Below, piece by piece: positions 22,901 through 31,961 of a stretch of 64,000 bases of DNA (position 1 is its first letter; each line of letters begins with the position of its first letter). Under the pieces are notes generated by a model, which made no database searches, was not told the origin of the DNA, and saw only the letters and a list, made by a program, of their open reading frames with translations. Location of the stretch: the NCBI RefSeq assembly GCF_052324685.1, contig NC_135223.1, forward strand, positions 5,450,821-5,514,820, given 5' to 3'. The position numbers and the translations under genes were made by a program. The DNA is from Brachyhypopomus gauderio (Eukaryota > Chordata > Actinopteri > Gymnotiformes > Hypopomidae).

Positions 22901-25614
22901 ATGATACTAGAGAAGTAAAGAACATTAGATGATACTAGAGAAGTAAAGAACATTACATGATACTAGAGAAGTAAAGGACATTAGATGATACTAGAGAAGT
23001 AAAGAACATTAGATGATACTAGAGAAGTAAAGGACATTAGATGATACTAGAGAAGTAAAGAACATTAGATGATACTAGAGAAGTAAAGAACATTAGATGA
23101 TACTAGAGAAGTAAAGAACATTAGATGATACTAGAGAAGTAAAGGACATTAGATGATACTAGAGAAGTAAAGAACATTAGATGATACTAGAGAAGTAAAG
23201 AACATTAGATGATACTAGTGAAGTAAAGGACATTAGATGATACTAGAGAAGTAAAGAACATTACATGATACTAGAGAAGTAAAGAACATTAGATTATACT
23301 AGAGAAGTAAAGAACATTACATGATACTAGAGAAGTAAAGGACATTAGATGATACTAGAGAAGTAAAGAACATTACATGATACTAGAGAAGTAAAGGACA
23401 TTAGATGATACTAGAGAAGTAAAGAACATTAGATGATACTAGAGAAGTAAAGAACATTAGATGATACTAGAGAAGTAAAGGACATTAGATGATACTAGAG
23501 AAGTAAAGAACATTACATGATACTAGAGAAGTAAAGGACATTAGATGATACTAGAGAAGTAAAGAACATTAGATGATACTAGAGAAGTAAAGAACATTAC
23601 ATGATACTAGAGAAGTAAAGGACATTAGATGATACTAGAGAAGTAAAGAACATTAGATGATACTAGAGAAGTAAAGGACATTAGATGATACTAGAGAAGT
23701 AAAGAACATTAGATGATACTAGAGAAGTAAAGAACATTAGATGATACTAGAGAAGTAAAGGACATTAGATGATACTAGAGAAGTAAAGAACATTAGATGA
23801 TACTAGAGAAGTAAAGGACATTAGATGATACTAGAGAAGTAAAGAACATTAGATGATACTAGAGAAGTAAAGAACATTAGATGATACTAGAGAAGTAAAG
23901 GACATTAGATGATACTAGAGAAGTAAAGAACATTAGATGATACTAGAGAAGGAACTGGTGCATATTGAGGAAAGTATTAGTCATGCTTATTTCAGTGAAA
24001 GGATTCTAAACATCCTACCACTAAATAATTTGTAACAGCATGTAGTTTCAAGAAATACAGCTTCTTTATTTAGAAAGGGGATGTGTCCTGAGTGACCTAA
24101 CTGCTCTCTGACTAATCTGCAGTGAAGATGGGTCAGTGTGACGGGCAGTGTGAGCAACTGAAAAGGAAGCGATCACGCCAAGTCTCAGGGAAAAAGGATG
24201 GTTTAATAGAAAGTGTGCAAACCAAAACCCGTGCAAAAGATCCAAATTAAGGATATAATGACCAGCGGTCAACTGGTACAAAGACAAGACATATATAGGC
24301 AAACAAACGACCCTCAGGTGAGACGGATCACGGGCTCCGCCCACCTGAGGGACGTACATGACGTCACCAAACAACAACAACAACAGCCGCTGTGGACGGA
24401 GGCGGCCGGTAGGGGGCCGCCTCACCGTGACAGTCAGGCCAAGTAGAAATGAGGTTTTAAGAGCTTCATTAAAAAATAAATTCTAAAGTGAATGTTAGTT
24501 ACACTTCACAGGCTGGTCTGGGGTCAGCTATGACTTGTAATTATGGGAGGGTGTGAGTTATGAAACCAATTCTGGATCCTGGATCTGAAACGGAAGGAAG
24601 GGTGTGAGGAGTGTTTGTGACCACACAAGCTAAACTTGAGCAAGAACGAAATCTGTGATTAAAAAAACGTATATGAAGATTGATGTTTCTGAAAAAGCTC
24701 ATGTAGAGTAGCAAAAGCATAACTTATGACTTCCCATTGAAATTTATGACTTCCCATTGTTATCAATACTGATATGAACGCACAGATAACTGGCGGGGGC
24801 GAGAACTTGGTCAGGAAGTTGGTTCGCCCCCCCAATGAAGTTTAACCATTGAAATTCAGCTGTGTTGACCCTTGAGATTTCCCCAAGTGCGGGAATTTCG
24901 ACTGCATCATTTCTGGTAGTAGAGACCTGTGTTTGCGCTCCCCCCTGATGTAGGGGCAGTGGTCGAGTCATCGGAGGGTCGTGACTTCTCAGCTAGGCCA
25001 TGACTGAAGTGTGCGTGTGTGTGTGCATGTGTGTGTGTGTGTGTGTGTGTGGATGGATTAAATGCGGAGGACAAATTCTGACTGGGTAAAAATTCACAGT
25101 TGGTAACTTAACAAAATGAAAGGTGAAACTGAAACGAATGTTCCGGGTGTCGGGATTCAGGACGGAACCCAGTGCAAGTCCCGTCTTGTCTTATCTGATC
25201 CGTTTGTCCCGCTCTGCTCCAGGAGTGAACCACTGCGAACGCAAGGTGTCTCGCTGCGTGGGCCCGAAGAACGTGACGCTGGGCGACCTGCTGGTGTTGG
25301 TCGACGCCCTCCCGGGCGAGAGGGTGAGCGAGGAGGCGGTGCGCGCGCTGACGTTGTCGTGCCCGTCACAGCGGTACGTCACGCAGCTGCTCCGGCTCTG
25401 GAGAAGCCGAAACGAGGGTCACGACCTGGCCAAGGCCCTCGCCCACTGCCTGGGCAAACTGCGCTCGCGGGGCGCCCCCCGGCCCCTGCTCCGGACCCTG
25501 AAACGGCTGAGCCGGGCCATCGGCGCCGCCTCCAAGCATCACACCCATGAGAACACCTTCGTGGGCTTGCTCCGTGATGACCCATGCTTCAAGTCCAAAC
25601 CGTACAACGACTGA
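10448..25614 (+). CDS. tnfrsf11b: osteoprotegerin (TNF receptor superfamily member 11B), five-exon gene
   Basis: Osteoprotegerin is a secreted decoy receptor that binds RANKL (and TRAIL) and restrains osteoclast formation. Join: 10448-10462, 15656-16022, 17689-17895, 19339-19563, 25223-25614. This gives 402 codons including stop, a 401-residue protein, the length I recall for human OPG. All junctions are GT-AG. Intron 1 is phase 0 and introns 2-4 are phase 1, keeping one frame throughout. The product has a signal peptide, TNFR cysteine-rich repeats in exons 2-3, no transmembrane segment, and two death-domain-like modules (exons 4 and 5), each with an LPG-x-R-V motif and an LLRLW motif. The mature N-terminal region (PKYHHHD...LLCDQCPPGT) closely parallels human OPG. 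tnfrsf6b-like follows 8 kb downstream on the same strand. Exon 1 is the least certain part. Confidence 0.93.
11774..11858. repeat. (CT)n microsatellite
   Basis: About 85 bp of CT dinucleotides with two early CG interruptions. The Leu-Ser open frame over it is spurious. Confidence 0.97.
12808..13870. repeat. GT/GG-rich minisatellite with higher-order duplication
   Basis: The basic unit is about 26 bp (GGGTTGGGGTGTGTGATGG plus AGTGACA) and is repeated with indels. A longer complex block beginning near CATCGGTGGTATGACGTGG occurs twice, at about 13311 and 13562, some 250 bp apart, so duplication has occurred at two scales. Stop-free His/Pro/Thr frames on the minus strand (up to 315 codons) follow from the repeat and are not genes. 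Confidence 0.95.
13871..15551. other. intronic sequence without recognised features
   Basis: Part of tnfrsf11b intron 1. Moderately GC-rich from 13900 to 14480 and AT-rich afterwards. No splice-bounded exon related to the TNF receptors was found. Confidence 0.4.
15656..16022 (+). CDS. tnfrsf11b: tnfrsf11b exon 2 (signal peptide end and first cysteine-rich domains)
   Basis: Acceptor CTCCAG ends at 15655 and the donor GTAGGAAC starts at 16023, leaving phase 1. The exon encodes the hydrophobic end of the signal peptide, the PKYHHHD linker and the LLCDQCPPGT start of CRD1. It then continues through paired cysteines typical of TNFR repeats, with an NST glycosylation sequon and an RVCEC motif (CRD2-3 boundary). 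Spacing and flanking residues follow human OPG. Frames on the minus strand and in the other + frames here are shadows. Confidence 0.95.
16075..16356. mobile_element. possible hAT-like MITE (TAGxGCTxxAC ends)
   Basis: The segment starts TAGAGCTGCACGATAT and ends with the complement of TAGGGCTCAACAGTA, an imperfect inverted repeat. The AGCTGCACGATAT motif is familiar from fish repeats, and a partial copy recurs at 58214. An internal (AT)n tract is present. No clear target duplication was seen, so the limits are approximate. Confidence 0.4.
16587..16600 (-). promoter_or_regulatory. CTCF-like motif in tnfrsf11b intron 2
   Basis: The minus strand reads CCAGCAGAGGGCGT, a good match to the CTCF core. 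Binding is inference only. Confidence 0.3.
16768..16816. repeat. poly(C) followed by (AC)n
   Basis: A run of about 20 C residues passes directly into an (AC)n microsatellite within intron 2 of tnfrsf11b. Confidence 0.95.
17689..17895 (+). CDS. tnfrsf11b: tnfrsf11b exon 3 (last cysteine-rich domains)
   Basis: Acceptor TTTCTCAG ends at 17688 and donor GTGAGTCC starts at 17896. It enters and leaves in phase 1 (207 bases, 69 codons). It encodes GTPISDTTCEECPPGFFS and the following CRD4 cysteines with the HRDCSQLGL segment, matching the human exon 3 layout (CPDGFFS, HTNCSVFGL as recalled). It ends CYN before the junction with the first death-domain-like module. Confidence 0.95.
17896..19338 (+). 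other. tnfrsf11b: tnfrsf11b intron 3
   Basis: 1.44 kb with consensus borders. It contains a short poly(C) tract near 18920 and small tandem 'GAATAACCTGAATAATCTG' repeats at 19115-19200. Nothing else was recognised. Confidence 0.85.
19339..19563 (+). CDS. tnfrsf11b: tnfrsf11b exon 4 (first death-domain-like module)
   Basis: Acceptor TTCCCCAG ends at 19338 and the donor GTCCGAGC starts at 19564, a weak non-GTRAGT site. Phase 1 at both ends. The exon starts DITLCEDATFQF, contains SLLDSLPGRRVDW, and ends LLRLWKEQNKDQDKLHSIIQ. These correspond to the first death-domain-like segment of OPG, and the NKDQD string matches what I recall of human OPG. The frame continues correctly into exon 5. Confidence 0.94.
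19944..19985. repeat. (TG)n followed by poly(G)
   Basis: A TG dinucleotide run passes into about 20 consecutive G residues. Confidence 0.95.
21090..21420. repeat. 25-bp minisatellite (TTCACCTCACATG type)
   Basis: Alternating 12- and 13-base half units around CATGTTCACCAA and CATGTTCACTTCA repeat for about 330 bp, diverging at the 3' side. The Phe-Thr-Ser-His frames are spurious. Confidence 0.93.
21544..23951. repeat. 28-bp satellite array, about 86 copies
   Basis: The unit is ACATTAGATGATACTAGAG plus AAGTAAAGA, repeated head to tail for 2.4 kb with almost no indels. Variation is concentrated at one position (GAACATT versus GGACATT). A second, rarer variant (TTACATG for TTAGATG) occurs only with the GAACATT form, hinting at higher-order amplification of multi-unit blocks. 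It lies wholly within tnfrsf11b intron 4. Confidence 0.98.
24137..24432 (-). mobile_element. solo LTR (retrotransposon remnant)
   Basis: Read on the minus strand the 296-bp unit begins TGTCACGGTGAGG and ends CCCGTCACA. It contains a TATATATG box and an ATTAAA polyadenylation-type motif. Exact 5-bp target duplications GTCAG flank it at 24132-24136 and 24433-24437. No internal region is present, so this is an LTR-LTR recombination product. Its ends resemble the LTRs of the two elements at 26.8-28.2 and 31.3-33.1 kb. Confidence 0.85.
24952..25092 (+). mobile_element. degraded tRNA-derived SINE remnant
   Basis: The block reads like a decayed fish SINE: a GGGGCAGTGG head, GCCATGACTGAAGTG in the middle, and ATGGATTAAATGCGGAGGACAAATTC at the end. 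The last motif is a signature I associate with fish SINE bodies. A (GT)n microsatellite has expanded in the middle (25009-25051). Confidence 0.55.
25223..25614 (+). CDS. tnfrsf11b: tnfrsf11b exon 5 (second death-domain-like module, stop)
   Basis: Acceptor GCTCCAG ends at 25222 and the TGA stop is at 25612-25614. It begins GVNHCERKVSRC and contains LLVLVDALPGERVSEEAV and LLRLWRSRNEGHDLAKAL, the second death-domain-like repeat. An arginine/lysine-rich region (TLKRLSRAI) follows, consistent with the heparin-binding tail. The C-terminus DDPCFKSKPYND keeps a single cysteine (residue 393) near the end, where human OPG uses a terminal cysteine for dimerisation. The exon is notably GC-rich. Confidence 0.94.
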
Positions 25615-26380
25615 ACAACGTGCAGACACAGCCGAGGAAAGGAGTTATTTAATTGCAAAAAAATGGAGGTGTATATAATTTTGCTTTTTGGGGGGGAAAA
25701 CTGGACAGGGAAGGGGGGGTGGGTTCTGTTTTTGGTGTGTTCACTAAAGGACGTAAGAGGAGAATTGTGTGGTGTTGACTTTTGTTGTGGCCTGTTATCC
25801 TTGTCTCTTGTTGGACTGCTTATTTTCCCCAAGCTGTAAACAAAGGATTGTGGGATATGAATGTAGAGAGCAATAGAGTGCAATGACGTGTTATTTAAGT
25901 GTAACGCTGTGTTTCAGTTTCAGTGTGTTGTAGGTTTATGTTTATCCATATTTGCTTAAAGATTTTTTATTTATCAATTTGTCAGGAAACTGGACTCTGG
26001 TCAAGCTGCATTGGCCTATTTTTAAGTTTTTGTGTGCCATTTTTTCTAAATTTTGTTGCATTTTTACATTAAGTTTGCATAAACGTTTTGCTTCAAAACA
26101 ACATTCAGTGACAGACAGACCTGTTGTACAATTCATACAATCATATACTGTATGTGACTGAATCTAAAGACTGTATTCCAGTGACACATATACTTTCAGA
26201 TTGCAAGTAAATATTTCTAAAGCCTTGTTAACTTAAATATAAATTTGTGTGTGAAAGCTGTCTCGTGTTTCCATGGTGCCCTTATCCACATTCTTTATAA
26301 GTTAGGACATGGTGAAAAATGATACAATATCTCGTAATTCAAAGAAACATTAAAGAACTGGGGAAATTCCTGTTATTAAA
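25615..26380 (+). other. tnfrsf11b: tnfrsf11b 3' UTR with candidate poly(A) signals
   Basis: AT-rich sequence follows the stop. ATTAAA hexamers at 26349-26354 and 26375-26380 are the best polyadenylation candidates. No canonical AATAAA was seen in the first 800 bases. The 3' end is therefore approximate. Confidence 0.45.
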
Positions 26381-26783
26381 GATATTTCTCACCACATAGT
26401 CTCATGCTTCACCCAACGTACGTGCCTTCTTTTAAGGCATTTTAATGCTAATGGCCATTGAAATTGATATGTGGTTGCATTGCCAATTGTTGCAAAAGCA
26501 ATAAGAATAATTCCAAGAACCTTGTTTCAAGTAAAAGAATTTCAGAAGCACTTTACTTACACAGCCGATGAAGGATGTCTGTCCAAAATGTCCTCTGTCT
26601 GTTTAAATTTTACATATTTCACTTCAATTTTGAATATGTCTACATCCCAGGACGATACACCGCAGTTACTCAACTGAAATCTTCTTTGGGTATTTATTTT
26701 CAGGTGAAATGCAATTGTTACTGAGGCAGGGTCTGGGTTAAAGTGATTAATACCATATATGAGGTGGTCATAAGTAGTCAAAC

Positions 26784-27090
26784 TGTGATGTGCAGAGGAT
26801 GCAGGCACGACGAAACGCAGAAACGGTGCAACATACAAATTTATTATTAACACTTACACGTGAAGTTCCGTGCGGTAGCGCAAGCACAGTCACGAAACTT
26901 TAGACTAAGACGAGCACAAGACATTGCGCGAACGCACATTCCCCCATGATCACGAGACAAGGCACAGGTGAGACTAACGAACATGCTCACTAACGACCCA
27001 CACCCACAGAACTACAAACATGGACATAACTGCACGCAGACAATGTAATGACACGCCCACAAGGAGGGGTCCGGAGCTGTCACTCTGACA
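26784..27090 (-). repeat. LTR of element A (3' LTR in element orientation)
   Basis: 307 bp with TG...CA termini on the minus strand and an AATAAA motif in the same orientation (plus TTTATTATTAA near 26838). It aligns by eye with 28025-28241 and, over the CGAGCACAAGACATTGCGCG block, with the LTR at 31345. Confidence 0.85.
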
Positions 27091-27238
27091 GAACCCCCCG
27101 CCAGGGGCTCGCTACTCCCGGAGCGTCCCGCGCAGCTGGAAAGCCCCGAACCTACACCAACGGGCAGGTCCGGAGCCGCAGGGATCACGAGCCTCCGAGA
27201 GCCGTCTCCTCCGATGGCGGGACCATCCGCGAGCCGCT

Positions 27239-27868
27239 CTAGAACACCCTCCCTGGTAAGACAGGGGAAAATACATTGAACACGGGCACGTTCACAAGCA
27301 CACACACCAGCATATTTAACACAAACGGCACAAGAGGGAAAAGGGGATTAGGGAAAAACATTGGGACGGACAAACAGACAGGCACAGGCAGCCACGAAAT
27401 CGTTCTGGCTGCCTGCCAGAGCACTAGCAGTGGTGCGACCCCTACTGGGGTCACAGGCGAGACAGGTGGCGGAGTCCCTCCGGTCTTCGGGACTGAGCTC
27501 CCAACGCGTGCTGCGCTGCTCGGTGCCCCCCCCGCCCCCCGCTGCTTCCCTCTGGGTGCTTTGGTTGCCTTTCGAGGCGCTACCGGGGGGGGGGGGGCAC
27601 GAAGAACGTCCACTCTACTCGGGAACACCTTCTCCGACTGGACTATCACCTCCGAGCACCCAGAGGCACTGTCCTCCTCCTCGCTCTCGCTGTTATGCTC
27701 AGAGGGCGGTGTGCAAACGGATGGAGGGGGGCTGACGTCATCCTCCTGCTCTCCGTAATACTCTGTGGACTCCGAGTATATGGATGGAGGAGGGCTGACT
27801 TCCTCTTCTTCCCCGTAATACTCGGTAGAGGCCGAGTAAACGGATAAAGGGGGGCTGACGTCTTCCAC
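27239..27868 (-). pseudogene. remnant ORF of LTR element A with short acidic repeats
   Basis: A 209-codon minus frame begins in a series of about 22-residue repeats of the type VSPPxSVYxxxTEYYGE. Further copies lie upstream (to about 28010) in shifted frames, so the original frame has been broken. The C-terminal half overlaps noncoding element sequence shared with element B. The repeats resemble the DDASTVDYGGE repeats of element B's protein. No nucleic-acid-binding, protease or polymerase motif is visible, and the function is unknown. Confidence 0.5.
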
Positions 27869-28024
27869 CCCTCACCGTAATACTCGGTAGGGGCCAAGTA
27901 AACAGAAGGAGGAGCGCTGATCTCATCTTCCTCCGCACCGTGGTGCTCGGTGGGGGTCGAGTGGATGAACGGAGTAGGGTTGGCCTCCTCTTCGCCTTAC
28001 CCGTAATACACCGTCGGCACCGAG

Positions 28025-28241
28025 CCGGTGCAACGTACAAATTTATTAACACTTACACGTGAAGTTCCGTGCGGTAGCACAAGCACTTCAACAGAAATTC
28101 ACTCAGGCACGAAACTTTAGACAAAGACGAGCACAAGACATTGCGCGAACACACATTAGGTGAGACTAACAAACACGCTCACTAACGACCCACACCCACG
28201 GAACTACAAACATGGACATATACACGCAGACAACTGTGACA
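28025..28241 (-). repeat. truncated second LTR of element A
   Basis: Starts at GGTGCAACGTAC, matching the left LTR from about 26823. It lacks the LTR's first 40 or so bases and an interior stretch, and ends CTGTGACA next to CAAAC. Confidence 0.8.
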
Positions 28242-28246
28242 CAAAC

Positions 28247-30377
28247 ACTTCTCTACTTCAGGAAGACGAGAGAAGGAGCTGCATTTAACTGAAAGGTAAA
28301 ACTGTAAAATGCCAATCAGAGGGATGTATACTGTAGACAGCAAAGTGTTGAGGTGTAACCACCGGCCAATCAGAGGCTTAGTAAAAAATACTCCTTATGG
28401 CCATGTGTGGGGAATAAATGGTGCAAGACTGCACAAAGCATGAGAAAAAATGTGAGGTTAGCAGTGATATTCCCAGTGCTCTCATATATCAGCCTTGCGA
28501 TATGGAGACACACAGCAAAGGTGAGGAAGGCTGAAATATGATCAAACGAGACTCGCGAACTGAGGCGTCGTGACTGGGCCACAAATGAGTTCTCAAAGCA
28601 TTATGGCAACAGTTTTAGTACGGGAACACGTTTAGTACGTGACGGACGCATGACGATCTTGGTCTTCTTCAGCTACACCACTGCTTGGACAGATAGCACA
28701 GACCAAAGATGACAGAATGATCTTTATTCTTCTGACTAAAATCAGTGAACTTCTATTCTCTTGTGTGAGATTTAAACTGAGGGATGAAAATTCATCTCTT
28801 TCATTGGACTCAGTGAATGGAGGTCATAGCAATCCTAGAATCCTAGAGGGCTAGATTCATCACTGACGAGTTTTGTAGAGGAAAAATAGTTTTTGTTAGT
28901 TAGTTTGTTTCTTAAAGAATATTTTCTTAAAAACTGAAAAAAATACACCTAGAAATCATATGTCCCTGTACCCCCCCCCCCCCCCTTTATCAGTCTACAG
29001 CTGCAGTGCCATATATGTACTTCCTGTTGGTGTGGTTGTTTGTGTATGTGCTCACCCGTCTCCCCAGTATATATTTCAGCATCCATAATCAATACACGTG
29101 ATTTTATGAATGTCAAGCAGTGGTGACTGATTCTTGTAAGTTGTGCTGTTTGTTGCTCATTTGTCCTTTAAAAGCCAAGAACGCTGTCGGCTGGGAAAAG
29201 GGAACCCTGCTCAAAATGTGGCGTCAGTGGCACACGTCAGTTCAGGACTGAGCACATGTTGATTCCATGCTGCTGATGTGAAACCCCTCTCTTCAGACAG
29301 AAAGGGGAAACGGCCTTGTGGGCTTAACGGGCTGAGTCATGCAGACACACGAGCTAAGGAACTTGGCCGTCGAGTCACTTTTTTGTCTTAATATGGCTTT
29401 GCACATTTGTGTGTGGGGGTGAGGATTCTGCATTGTTACTGTAATTCACTGATTTTTTTGCTTTTCAAAACCTACCCTGGTGCATGACAAAAATCTGGAA
29501 TGCTCTGCTGGTATTTCCTGTCTCTATGTTCAATCAGAAGGATGACTGCTGGGGAAAATGGAGTCTATACTAATTTGATCTAATAGCATTTTTAGAAATA
29601 TACATATCCTAACAAAGAGAACAACATAAGGAAATCAACTGACAAAAATAGCTGCTTATTTTCCAAAAGAAAACTTCAAACCCCTTCTGTGGCCTTTATC
29701 TTATCATGAGTCTTATAATGTCTGCGTACACAAACCGTATTTCAGTACCTCCAAACCCACACACTACGATCGGGTTGCCAGTACAGTTTTGAGGAAAGGA
29801 AATAAACTTGAAGTCTTTCTCCTGCTCATCTGATGCCTTTCAGCTGCTGATGGTGATGGTGGCTGTTTGTGTTTGTGATTTCTTCCTCTGTGTAACTCTT
29901 GACTCATGGGAATATCTCTGCAGCTCCATCCAGGTGGCTGTTCTGTTTGTCTCTGCACGATTGCCTCATGTCTGTGTACCGGAACTACTGTGAGTGGATC
30001 GAAAACAGATCAAAAGACTGGGCCCCACTTCTGATGAAGGAGTTTTTCCGAGCAAAAATGATTAGTGATGCAGACGGTGCCAGCGGGGACAGACTTCTGC
30101 TGCCTGTCCCAAACAAAAGTCCCAAAGTCTTAGTGCTTGTTCAAGGTCCTTTTTTGGCAAATCTGCTCATCTTGATAGAGATATCATTGTTTCGATGTCC
30201 ATGACTCTTTTCCATTACATGGAAAAAAAACAAAACTTTAACCATGGCCTTTTAGATTTGGTTTCCTCTAGTGTGACTGAGATAACCGCTCCTAAGGAAG
30301 TGGTTATGGTAGTACATCCCCTGTGTGATCCTACTGTTATCATTAGGAAGTTTGCATGACCTTTAGACACAAAGATA

Positions 30378-30378
<1 letters not shown>
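28247..30378. other. intergenic sequence, nothing recognised
   Basis: AT-rich intergenic DNA between tnfrsf11b and the tnfrsf6b-like gene, with a poly(C) tract near 28972-28986. No exon-like segment with supporting splice sites was found. Confidence 0.4.
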
Positions 30379-30446
<68 letters not shown>

Positions 30447-30594
30447 AGCCGGAGTGGCTAATCGGGAGATTCGGGAGGATTCTCGATGGGCCGGCTCATG
30501 TCAGTCTCTAGTTTGGGCCGATTGGGAGGGAAAAATAATTTTGGGCCGGATTTGGGCATGAAACTCGCGGGCTGAAAAAGTGTCCCACTCCGGC

Positions 30595-30643
<49 letters not shown>
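30379..30643. repeat. (GT)n microsatellite split by a MITE
   Basis: GT dinucleotide runs at 30379-30443 and 30599-30643 are separated only by the MITE at 30444-30598. Confidence 0.95.
30444..30598. mobile_element. hAT-like MITE inserted in a GT microsatellite
   Basis: 155 bp with terminal inverted repeats CAGAGCCGGAGTGG and CCACTCCGGCCCTG (13 of 14 positions complementary). It is embedded in (GT)n, so the expected 8-bp duplication would be indistinguishable from the host repeat. Confidence 0.75.
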
Positions 30644-30645
<2 letters not shown>

Positions 30646-30781
30646 CAGACATTAACCGGACGATGGACTCCGGGCGGGCAAAGAAGTCACACAACACACT
30701 GGGATATGGTGCTCTGCGTTGTTTATTCAGTTCAGTGTCCATGATGCTTCTCTCTGAGTGAGACACGGGGCAGAATCAGCA

Positions 30782-30835
<54 letters not shown>

Positions 30836-31344
30836 CTCTGCTTCTCTCTCTCTCTCTCTCCCGCCAGTTCAGCATTCACAATGCTACTGGCGATTTTGCC
30901 GCGAAAGCACTGGATAGCTCAGATGTGTGTCGCACTAATTGCCACCCCACATACAACAAACAAGGGGGGGAACCCCCAAAAGGAACCATATACAAAAACC
31001 TTCTTTTTTCTTTTTTCAAAGTTTGAACTTAACTTATAATTGAGGTTGTAATACAAAGCTTGGTGAAGTTCATAAAAAAATAAACATTCAGATATTTGAG
31101 CAAAAATGACTATTACCATGGCTACATGTGGGTGCGTGCGTGTGTGTGTGTATGAGAGAGAGAGGTCTTAATTACATACAGTTTTACAAATGCAGTTTAG
31201 TTTTACAAATGCAGAAAGGTTAGAACACGTTTGCAGTGCAACTGCATTTCATGAAATATGATCTTTTCAATGAAAAAGACTGATTTGCCACCAAAAGAGA
31301 TAAGCCTACAGAACAAACAAGCAAACATTAATTTCAAATAAATA
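30644..31344. other. repeat-derived interval with (AC)n, possible old LTR
   Basis: Contains (AC)n at about 30783-30833 and a (CT)n stretch near 30847. The sequence from TGTAGCAGAC (30641) to CCACCCCACATACA (30954) has TG...CA ends and a TTTATTCAGTTCAG motif, reminiscent of another LTR. No target duplication was identified, so this is unproven. Confidence 0.35.
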
Positions 31345-31682
31345 TGTGACGCTGGGCGGCGGTAGACGGACGAGACACAGAATCCGTTCTTTAGTGGCAA
31401 ACGTCACTTTAATGTCGTATTGAAGTTGCGCAATAGCGCACGAGAAACATACACAAGTATTCAACGGGTAGACTTTAGACAACGACGAGCACAGGACACT
31501 GCGCGAGCGCACATTAAATAGACAAACCACATTAACCCCAGGTGATTACGAGACGATTCACAGGTGAGACAGATTATCACATGACATAGCTATCACCACG
31601 AAATATCCACAGACGCAGACGATGCACGTAGACTACGTAAACACACGCCCAAAAGGGAGGGGCCGGGGTCCTCAACGTGACA
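31345..31682 (-). repeat. full LTR of element B
   Basis: 338 bp with TG...CA termini on the minus strand. Its final 58 bases, from CACGTAGACTACGTAAACAC to GTGACA, recur identically at 33085-33142. Confidence 0.87.
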
Positions 31683-31961
31683 GACGCCCCCTCCAAGGGC
31701 ACTACCCGTCCCGGGGTGCCAACAGGACCGAGTGCCCCGAACCCACGACGATGGGCGGATCCGACGCGCTCAGTCCTGCGTCTGGGAGGTGACTGCCCTT
31801 GGCGAAGCGTCCCTCACGAATCGCCTAGCACACCCTCCCTGGGAAGACGGGGGAAAAGACGTTAAACACATTCAACGGCACATTCACAAACACACAAACA
31901 GGCACGCTCACACACAGAGGAATAAATGGGAAAAGGGGATTTGACACACAGACGGGAAAAC

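Larger units (their letters stand above)
19564..25222 (+). other. tnfrsf11b: tnfrsf11b intron 4
   Basis: 5.66 kb. It is unusually repeat-laden: a (TG)n plus poly(G) tract, a 25-bp minisatellite, an 86-copy 28-bp satellite, a solo LTR and a degraded SINE. No alternative exon is evident. Confidence 0.9.
26784..28241 (-). mobile_element. non-autonomous LTR retrotransposon A
   Basis: It is flanked by exact 5-bp target duplications CAAAC (26779-26783 and 28242-28246). The left LTR (26784-27090) starts TGTGATG and ends CTCTGACA. A C-rich stretch follows directly (27091-27110), a polypurine tract on the minus strand, so the element runs right to left. The right LTR (about 28025-28241) is truncated and internally deleted but shares the block from GGTGCAAC onward. 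No reverse transcriptase, integrase or protease frame is present. Sequence blocks are shared with element B at 31345-33142. Confidence 0.85.

Noticed and set aside
21544..23951. CRISPR-like regular 28-bp repeats
   Set aside because: Units are contiguous with no unique spacers and the context is a vertebrate intron, so it is a satellite.
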